From positions 1-64,000 of the forward strand of contig PDUC01000025.1 in assembly GCA_002747255.1 (NCBI GenBank): 64,000 nucleotides of DNA, in the 5' to 3' direction. Under the pieces are notes generated by a model. It was not told the origin of the DNA, ran no database searches, and saw nothing but the letters and a program-made list of their open reading frames with translations. The stretch comes from Acidobacteriota bacterium. GTDB lineage: Bacteria; Acidobacteriota; Holophagae; Acanthopleuribacterales; Acanthopleuribacteraceae. Each line of letters starts with the position of its first letter. The stretch's first letter is position 1. Made by a program: the position numbers and the translations under genes. Below are positions 59,183 through 64,000 of this stretch, in pieces.

Positions 59183-59590
59183 ATGAGTGAGCTGGAAATA
59201 GCAGATCAGATCGTGAAAGCAGCCATAAGGATTCACCGTAAATTTGGACCGGGATTGCTCGCGGAAGTCTATAAAAGCCTGCTTGTGCTTGAGTTGGTCA
59301 AGCTCGGTTATTGGGTTGAACAGGAAGTGCCCTATTCAATTGTTCACGAAGGAGTGACTTTGGATGTGGGCTTTAAAGCCGATCTGGTCGTTCAGGATCG
59401 GGTTATTGTTGGCTTTGCTTCGGATGACGCCCCCATGAAAGTTGAAAAACAGAAAATGACGACATGCCTCAGATTGACTGGATACAAGCTTGGGTACTTG
59501 CTCAACTTTGGAGAAGAGTGGATGAAAGATGGTATTTCCAGGTTCTTTAATTCGGGTAAACCGCAAATGAACCTGAGTGGTGTTGGTTAA
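59183..59590 (+). CDS. GxxExxY protein, divergent in the conserved motifs
   Basis: This 135-aa protein aligns by eye with the GxxExxY (PD-(D/E)XK-like) family: ADQIVKAAIRIHRKFGPGLLAEVYKSLL at the start, DVGFKADLVVQDRVIV in the middle and LRLTGYKLGYLLNFG near the end. In the family the Gly-x-x-Glu-x-x-Tyr segment reads GPGLLExVY; here the Glu position is Ala and a Glu follows. The usual VELKAVE segment is replaced by VGFASDDAP. I infer loss of a catalytic Glu-x-Lys. AAGGAG precedes the ATG. Family function is unknown and may involve nucleic-acid cleavage. Confidence 0.85.
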   Translation: MSELEIADQIVKAAIRIHRKFGPGLLAEVYKSLLVLELVKLGYWVEQEVPYSIVHEGVTLDVGFKADLVVQDRVIVGFASDDAPMKVEKQKMTTCLRLTGYKLGYLLNFGEEWMKDGISRFFNSGKPQMNLSGVG

Positions 59591-59758
59591 GCAGCCCGAA
59601 AATAGCCAAAAAACAGCATACCCAATGAGATGAATGCGCTTTATGTTGAATGATGACGGCAACAAGTAAAGCAGAACCACTCTTGACGAACAAAGATCGA
59701 TGTCCTCATAATAGAGGCGGTCAGAGCAATGAGATGATTCTTTTTCAAGGAGTTGCGT

Positions 59759-60511
59759 ATGTGTTTTCTTTTGTTGGTTGTGCTTGGTTCTCTGCCTTCA
59801 CAGCGGGTTATGGAGGAGTTTAAAGACATGACTTTTACCGTCTCCAGTAAGGCATTGCTGCCCTATCGTCTTCTTGAACCTTTAGAGATTGGAGAAAATG
59901 AAACCTATCCCCTTATCTTGTTTCTCCATGGAGCGGGGGAACGAGGGCAAGACAATCAGAAGCAGCTTATTCACTGTTCAGAAGAAATTCTGGCTTTTTC
60001 GAAGAAGCAGGGCCGGAAGTTTTACTTTCTTGCTCCTCAGTGCCCTTTAAATCAGAGATGGGTCGATGTGGATTGGAGCAGGACTTCCATGACCATGCCG
60101 AAAGACCCGACCGATCCCATGCTTTGGGTTATGGAGCTGTTGGGACACATCCTGGAAAACAAACCCATTGACCGCGATCGCATCTATGTTTGCGGCCTCT
60201 CCATGGGAGGCTTCGGCACCTGGGATCTTTTAATGCGGAAACCCGATCTCTTTGCGGCTGCCATTCCTATCTGCGGAGGCGGAGACCCGAATGCCGTGGA
60301 TCAAATAAAGCACATTCCTATCTGGACGTTTCACGGAGCCAAGGATCAAACCGTCTCACCTTTTCTGACGCGAAAGGTTGTTCAAGCCTTAAAGAAAGTT
60401 GACGGTCGAGTTCTTTATACGGAGTACCCGGACGCTGCCCACAACTGCTGGACACGAACTTTTAAAAACGACAAGGTGTGGAAATGGCTTTTGGACAAGA
60501 GAAAAGGTTAG
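59759..60511 (+). CDS. Secreted alpha/beta hydrolase (phospholipase/carboxylesterase or PHB-depolymerase-like)
   Basis: This 250-aa protein has a short signal-like N-terminus (MCFLLLVVLGSLPSQ) and an alpha/beta-hydrolase domain with HGAGERG (57-63), nucleophile Ser148 in GLSMGGFGTWDL, acid Asp196 in HGAKDQTV and base His228 in DAAHNCW. The Gly-Leu-Ser-Met-Gly-Gly-Phe-Gly-Thr elbow is typical of the esterase-PHB/phospholipase branch that acts on acyl esters or ferulate esters. ATG at 59759 has AAGGAG six bases upstream; a TTG two codons earlier is less likely. It stands alone. Confidence 0.85.
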   Translation: MCFLLLVVLGSLPSQRVMEEFKDMTFTVSSKALLPYRLLEPLEIGENETYPLILFLHGAGERGQDNQKQLIHCSEEILAFSKKQGRKFYFLAPQCPLNQRWVDVDWSRTSMTMPKDPTDPMLWVMELLGHILENKPIDRDRIYVCGLSMGGFGTWDLLMRKPDLFAAAIPICGGGDPNAVDQIKHIPIWTFHGAKDQTVSPFLTRKVVQALKKVDGRVLYTEYPDAAHNCWTRTFKNDKVWKWLLDKRKG

Positions 60512-60535
60512 CATTGGACTATGCGGGCTTGAAAT

Positions 60536-61006
60536 TTAATCTAAATCTTCCACATAAATAACTTGTTCGGTGTTAATGATGGCTTTGGCGTCTTGGAGGT
60601 ATAAAGGTAAAAAGCGGATCTTTTGATTGAAGAAATCAAGAGGCCGACGTTTTTCAACGGGAAGGACGGGATAAATATCTCCCTCGAGTGAGTGGTGTTC
60701 TTTGAAAAAGACCCTTATCCGTCGAGGCTCGATGCCGTATTCTTTCAGTTTTGAAAGATCCTTGTTTTCCATGGTCAAATAGATAACACTGCTTTTGTTG
60801 ACAAGAGAAAATTGACCTTTTTTAAACTCCAGCGGGAAAAAATCGTGGTCTGAGTTGAGAAAATCCTCCAAGTCCGGATCTCCTGTCTGAAAGGGGGTGT
60901 GAGCTAAAAGGAATACTTCACCTTCCCAGAGCTCCTCTGTATTCATTTCTCTCATAAGAATGGAAATATGGATGCTTTGCTTTTGGACGCGGTATTCTTC
61001 GGACAT
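60536..61006 (-). CDS. Uncharacterised 156-aa soluble protein
   Basis: This protein has no signal or membrane helix. It starts MSEEYRVQKQSIHISILM and contains beta-rich acidic segments (LWEGEVFLLAHTPFQTGDPDLEDFL in part, KGQFSLVNKSSVIYLTM, EPRRIRVFFKEHHSLEGDIYPVLP in part). A family is not recognised. The ATG is preceded by GAGGT, and the frame is well supported by composition. It converges with the secreted esterase and is divergent from the TPR gene. No function is proposed. Confidence 0.65.
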   Translation of the reverse strand: MSEEYRVQKQSIHISILMREMNTEELWEGEVFLLAHTPFQTGDPDLEDFLNSDHDFFPLEFKKGQFSLVNKSSVIYLTMENKDLSKLKEYGIEPRRIRVFFKEHHSLEGDIYPVLPVEKRRPLDFFNQKIRFLPLYLQDAKAIINTEQVIYVEDLD

Positions 61007-61592
61007 GGGTTACCTCACTCATTTAGTTTTAACTCTGAAAGTGTCGTTCATGAACTAGTGTGGATTGCCATAAGGGCAACGGCTTTTTATCGAGTTTTCC
61101 AAGTGGTTTTGCCTGAGGATCAAGGGGAATGGAGCCAACTGACTTGAAAACAGGTTTGCACTGCCTTACAGAGTGTCGACTCTATTTTATCTTTAATTAT
61201 GTCAAGGTCAAACCTGAATCATCCTGAAGCGCTGTGTCAAAGCCTGTGCTCCAGGAGAATTTGGAGTGCATCGGTACGTTGACAACCCGATGAAACAGCG
61301 GTGTTTTTCGGATGGGACCGCATGACAGCAGGTCCCTGTTCAAGGGAATACTTCACCCGCCAGACTCATGGTGAATCGCAATTGACCGATGAACTAATAG
61401 AGTGTGTTGAATCCACGGAAAGCTTGTCTCTTTACAGACTCAACGGGATGCAGTGGCCTCATAACACAAGCATTGAAAGTAACACGCCTTTTGAGGCAGT
61501 TAGCTGTGAGGTAAATGTGTTACTACAAAAGGTTTCCAATTTTGACAAACCCTATGGATTATGTTATCACTTAGTTGATTCTGGGGAATTCT
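61007..61592. other. Long divergent intergenic region
   Basis: This 586-bp gap has no supported gene. An open frame from 61301 overlaps the start of the TPR protein and looks non-coding. No promoter, repeat or RNA was recognised with confidence. Confidence 0.4.
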
Positions 61593-63668
61593 ATGAGCAT
61601 ACAAAAAATAATAACCCTTGTGTTTTTGCTTTTGCTTGTTGAATTGGCTCTGTGTGTGCCTGTTTTTCAAGATAACTCAGAGTCTGCCACGAAGTCGATG
61701 GCGCAAGGAACAGCAACTCAGCCTGTCACTGTTGAACATCCAGCCAAATCTCCTGAAGAGATGATGGACTTAGCGAAGAAGGCTTATCTTGACAGGCGTT
61801 TTGAGGATTGCATTGCCGAACTTCAGCCCTTGTTTCTACAAAAGATTCCCGAAGCCATGATGTTAACCGCAGATGCATGGTATGCCAAAGGCGGACCCGA
61901 GGGGCTCAGTACGGCTCAAGGTATTTATTTCCGATTAATTTACGAGATTCCCGATGTCCCTTTCAAAGATCACGCTTATTTCAGAATTGCGGAGATCTAC
62001 AAGGAGCAGGGTAATCCATTTGAAGCCAAACTCTACTACAGACAAGCAGTCAAAAAATTTCCACAATCTCTGTACGTCGATGAAATGCTGCTTAATCTCT
62101 TTAAAATTGCAGAAAATACACGCAACTTATCCGACCTCAAAAAATGGGGTGAAACCCTTGCAAACAATGACAGGAACCCCCGGAACAGGATCTATGCGGA
62201 GTATATCAGCTACATCTTCCAAAACACCCGAAAATGGGAACCTGGAAAATTAAGAGAAACATTCGATAACAATAAAGACCGCATTGTTCGCATTCCGGCT
62301 GTTCTACAAGAATATGCCGCACGATTCAAGGAACTCGGTCTGATTGAAGAGGCGAAAGAAGCCAATCTCAGCATCGTCAACAATCACTCCGGTGTGAAGG
62401 AAGAAGCTGAAGCGCTTCTTGAAGTGGCTTATTTTGAGAAGTTGAAGGGGAATTTCAAGGCGGCTGTTTTTTTATACAGGCTGATTATTGAACAGGGTAA
62501 GGATAAAATGGCCGAAGCAAAGGCCATGATCCAACTGGCTGACTTAATGGCGGAAGGTCATTTGGAATTTTTTGACTCCATGGGCAAAAAATGGAGTTAC
62601 AGCGATTTACTCACTGCCATTCGATTTAGCTCTCTGAAGGCAAAAGAAAGAGCTCCATTTATCTATCGCCAAGCTCTTTTGCAGGCTTCTTCCTATTCTC
62701 CTGCAAGGGCTCTTCTCACGCTGAGGCAGTTGATTAGTGAATACAAGGAAGGTCCGTATTCGGCACTTTATCGCGATTCATACAAAGAGTTGCTTCATCA
62801 CACGATTTTGAATTTCTATCGGTCTGAGCGGTACTGGGAACTGGACGCGATATATCAAATACACAAGAACTTCCTGGAGCACTCAACAGAGACACAATAT
62901 CCACACATGGTCGCTAAAGCACTCGTTGAGATGGGGTTGACAGCTCCGGCCAGAAAGGTTTACGACGCGATGTGGAGGGAAAAAGAGCGGGTGGAGGGCT
63001 TTGAGTTGGCATTTGAAGAACCCTTTATGGATTACTTCATGCTCTTAAACGATCTTCGTCTGGATGACTATCTCAAACCGCGTTTAAAGAAATATGAGGA
63101 AACCTCCCGGAACGAGGGCCGGTATTACAATCGCTTTCTACTGGTTCAAACGGCCTATGAATCGCGTACAGAAGAGCCGCTGGAGGTCGTTAAAAAGGCT
63201 AAAGGGAGAAAGCTGTTTACAGAGGACAGATACGATGCCCGCAGGTTGCAGCTATTGACTTTAGCAGCTCAAGAGGCCCAAGACTGGCAATATGCTGAAG
63301 AGCTCTTTCAGGCAGCACTAAAGTGGACTGAATTGAATGAACTCAATCCCGTATTCGCGCGTTCAGCCCGCATATACGATGCCGATTACGAATTCAGAAC
63401 AGGTAATTACTACAGTGCCCGGAAAAAATACCTCAAACTGAGAGTGGATCCTGATTTGGATGACGAAGAGCGAATTTGGGCCGATTTACAGCTTGCGCGA
63501 CTTTATGAAATGCAGGGAGAACTTAAAAAGAGCCTGGAGCTTTATGGGCAGGTGGCGCTCAACTCCATTCCAGAAACTGAAGGCTATGCCAGTTTTGCTC
63601 GACGTCGTCTGAGTGCCCTGGCCTTTAGAGTGGAAATCCCGGAAGAGGTGATGCTTGGACAAAACTAA
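61593..63668 (+). CDS. Secreted TPR-repeat protein
   Basis: This 691-aa protein has a signal peptide (SIQKIITLVFLLLLVELALC). Nearly all the rest is helical repeat: many TPR-like helices such as DHAYFRIAEIYKEQGNPFEAKLYYRQAVKKFPQ (in part, near 130-165) and EERIWADLQLARLYEMQGELKKSLELYGQVAL (in part, near 630-665). It has no recognised catalytic domain. The ATG at 61593 follows GGGGAA. It overlaps the following kinase gene by 14 bp and is probably co-translated, which suggests that it acts in or senses for that kinase pathway, perhaps flagellar. Confidence 0.8.
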   Translation: MSIQKIITLVFLLLLVELALCVPVFQDNSESATKSMAQGTATQPVTVEHPAKSPEEMMDLAKKAYLDRRFEDCIAELQPLFLQKIPEAMMLTADAWYAKGGPEGLSTAQGIYFRLIYEIPDVPFKDHAYFRIAEIYKEQGNPFEAKLYYRQAVKKFPQSLYVDEMLLNLFKIAENTRNLSDLKKWGETLANNDRNPRNRIYAEYISYIFQNTRKWEPGKLRETFDNNKDRIVRIPAVLQEYAARFKELGLIEEAKEANLSIVNNHSGVKEEAEALLEVAYFEKLKGNFKAAVFLYRLIIEQGKDKMAEAKAMIQLADLMAEGHLEFFDSMGKKWSYSDLLTAIRFSSLKAKERAPFIYRQALLQASSYSPARALLTLRQLISEYKEGPYSALYRDSYKELLHHTILNFYRSERYWELDAIYQIHKNFLEHSTETQYPHMVAKALVEMGLTAPARKVYDAMWREKERVEGFELAFEEPFMDYFMLLNDLRLDDYLKPRLKKYEETSRNEGRYYNRFLLVQTAYESRTEEPLEVVKKAKGRKLFTEDRYDARRLQLLTLAAQEAQDWQYAEELFQAALKWTELNELNPVFARSARIYDADYEFRTGNYYSARKKYLKLRVDPDLDDEERIWADLQLARLYEMQGELKKSLELYGQVALNSIPETEGYASFARRRLSALAFRVEIPEEVMLGQN

Positions 63669-64000
63669 GCAAGATTTATTACTGGAAGCATTCGAGTCAT
63701 TCAGCAGTGCGTCTCGTCAGCTGGAACAGGCATATGCTGAGCTGAAGGAACAGGCAAACCAGCTTGACCTTGAACTCAAGGAAACAAATTTGCAGCTTGA
63801 AACCGCTTTAGATGAGCAGAGACGAACCAGTCTTCATTTGAAAAGCATTCTAAATACCCTGAAGACCGGCATCATGGTGGTGGACCTGGAAGGTCGGATT
63901 ATTGAAATTAACCCGGCTTTTTGCAAAATTCTGGGCGTTGAGGTGGGTGCAGAGACTTTTCGCGAGCTGGATATGGATCAACAGGTGCACACTTTTATCG
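63655..64000 (+). CDS. Sensor histidine kinase, FleS/FlrB-like N-terminus (cut by window edge)
   Basis: A reading frame starting at TTG 63655 (AGAGGTG upstream) runs off the right edge. The visible 115 residues read LDKTKQDLLLEAFESFSSAS, a coiled coil (QLEQAYAELKEQANQLDLEL) and the start of a PAS domain (ILNTLKTGIMVVDLEGRIIEINPAF in part). The AFxxFxxxSxQLxxxYxxLxxxV opening matches FleS/FlrB kinases, which pair with FleR/FlrC to activate class III flagellar genes. The kinase core lies outside the window. It overlaps the TPR protein by 14 bp. Confidence 0.75.
   Translation, partial: MDKTKQDLLLEAFESFSSASRQLEQAYAELKEQANQLDLELKETNLQLETALDEQRRTSLHLKSILNTLKTGIMVVDLEGRIIEINPAFCKILGVEVGAETFRELDMDQQVHTFI

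Noticed and set aside
61301-61642. Plus-strand frame of 113 codons before the TPR gene
   Set aside because: It overlaps the signal peptide region of the TPR gene in another frame and has no recognisable content.
1-64000. CRISPR arrays, prophage, tRNA or rRNA genes
   Set aside because: No regularly spaced repeats, phage structural genes, cloverleaf-like sequences or rRNA segments were seen; only an IS edge at position 1.

Overview
The window comes from a diderm, motile, respiring bacterium of moderate GC. TonB, an outer-membrane porin, O-antigen and sugar-nucleotide genes, Tat substrates and periplasmic multihaem cytochromes all point to a Gram-negative envelope. Several features recall Acidobacteriota (possibly the Holophagae/Acanthopleuribacter side) or a deep relative: a PEGA-domain Ser/Thr kinase, DUF3857 transglutaminase pairs, a large S8 protease with Ig/Fn3 modules, and a 207-aa protein opening MITGFNTDV. 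That placement is inference. There are no rRNA or tRNA genes, CRISPR arrays or prophage. The only mobile-element trace is the first codons of an IS630-like transposase at the left edge.

Layout. 0-11 kb: IS edge, a membrane protein, a minus-strand group (two DUF3857 proteins, then a fumarylacetoacetase-family enzyme), a membrane-anchored esterase and a 1147-aa secreted subtilase. 11.9-16.6 kb: a fatty-acid/ribosome operon (yceD-rpmF-fabG-acpP-fabF) followed by aroA, with a clear sigma70 promoter. 16.7-26.5 kb: macro-domain protein, LRR surface protein, acyl-CoA dehydrogenase with a MarR regulator, an MglA-GAF-kinase-like fusion, and a sodium symporter. 26.6-38.9 kb: a respiratory nitrogen-oxide locus (below). 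39-41 kb: rmlA and a glycosyltransferase. 41-47 kb: a signalling/envelope operon (PEGA Ser/Thr kinase, TPR/beta-propeller protein, PEGA/PDZ protein, CheY-like receiver). 47-64 kb: two small coupled genes, an HU-family protein, truA, HerA-like ATPase, TonB, NTP/NDP-exchanger-like transporter, O-antigen ligase, ComEA-like protein, a pseudopilin, a GxxExxY variant, a lipase/esterase, a TPR protein, and the start of a FleS/FlrB-like sensor kinase cut by the right edge.

The most notable system is the locus at 26.6-38.9 kb. It encodes a monohaem cytochrome, a tetrahaem cytochrome / Tat [4Fe-4S] protein / NrfD module, an octahaem hydroxylamine-oxidoreductase-family protein, NapD-NapA-NapG-NapH-NapB, a small ferredoxin, an unknown protein and a porin. 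There is no napC, nrfA or nrfH in the window. The likely reading is nitrate to nitrite by Nap, with NapGH delivering electrons. Nitrite or hydroxylamine would then be reduced by the octahaem protein, which the NrfD module would connect to the quinol pool. This would be an Nrf-independent ammonification route; it is an inference from gene content.

Other points of interest are an MglA-type GTPase fused to GAF and a degenerate kinase-like C-terminus, a dockerin-like EF-hand pair inserted in an Ig-like domain of the subtilase, a transglutaminase pair with one apparently dead member, a fab operon lacking plsX-fabH-fabD, and several intergenic inverted repeats.
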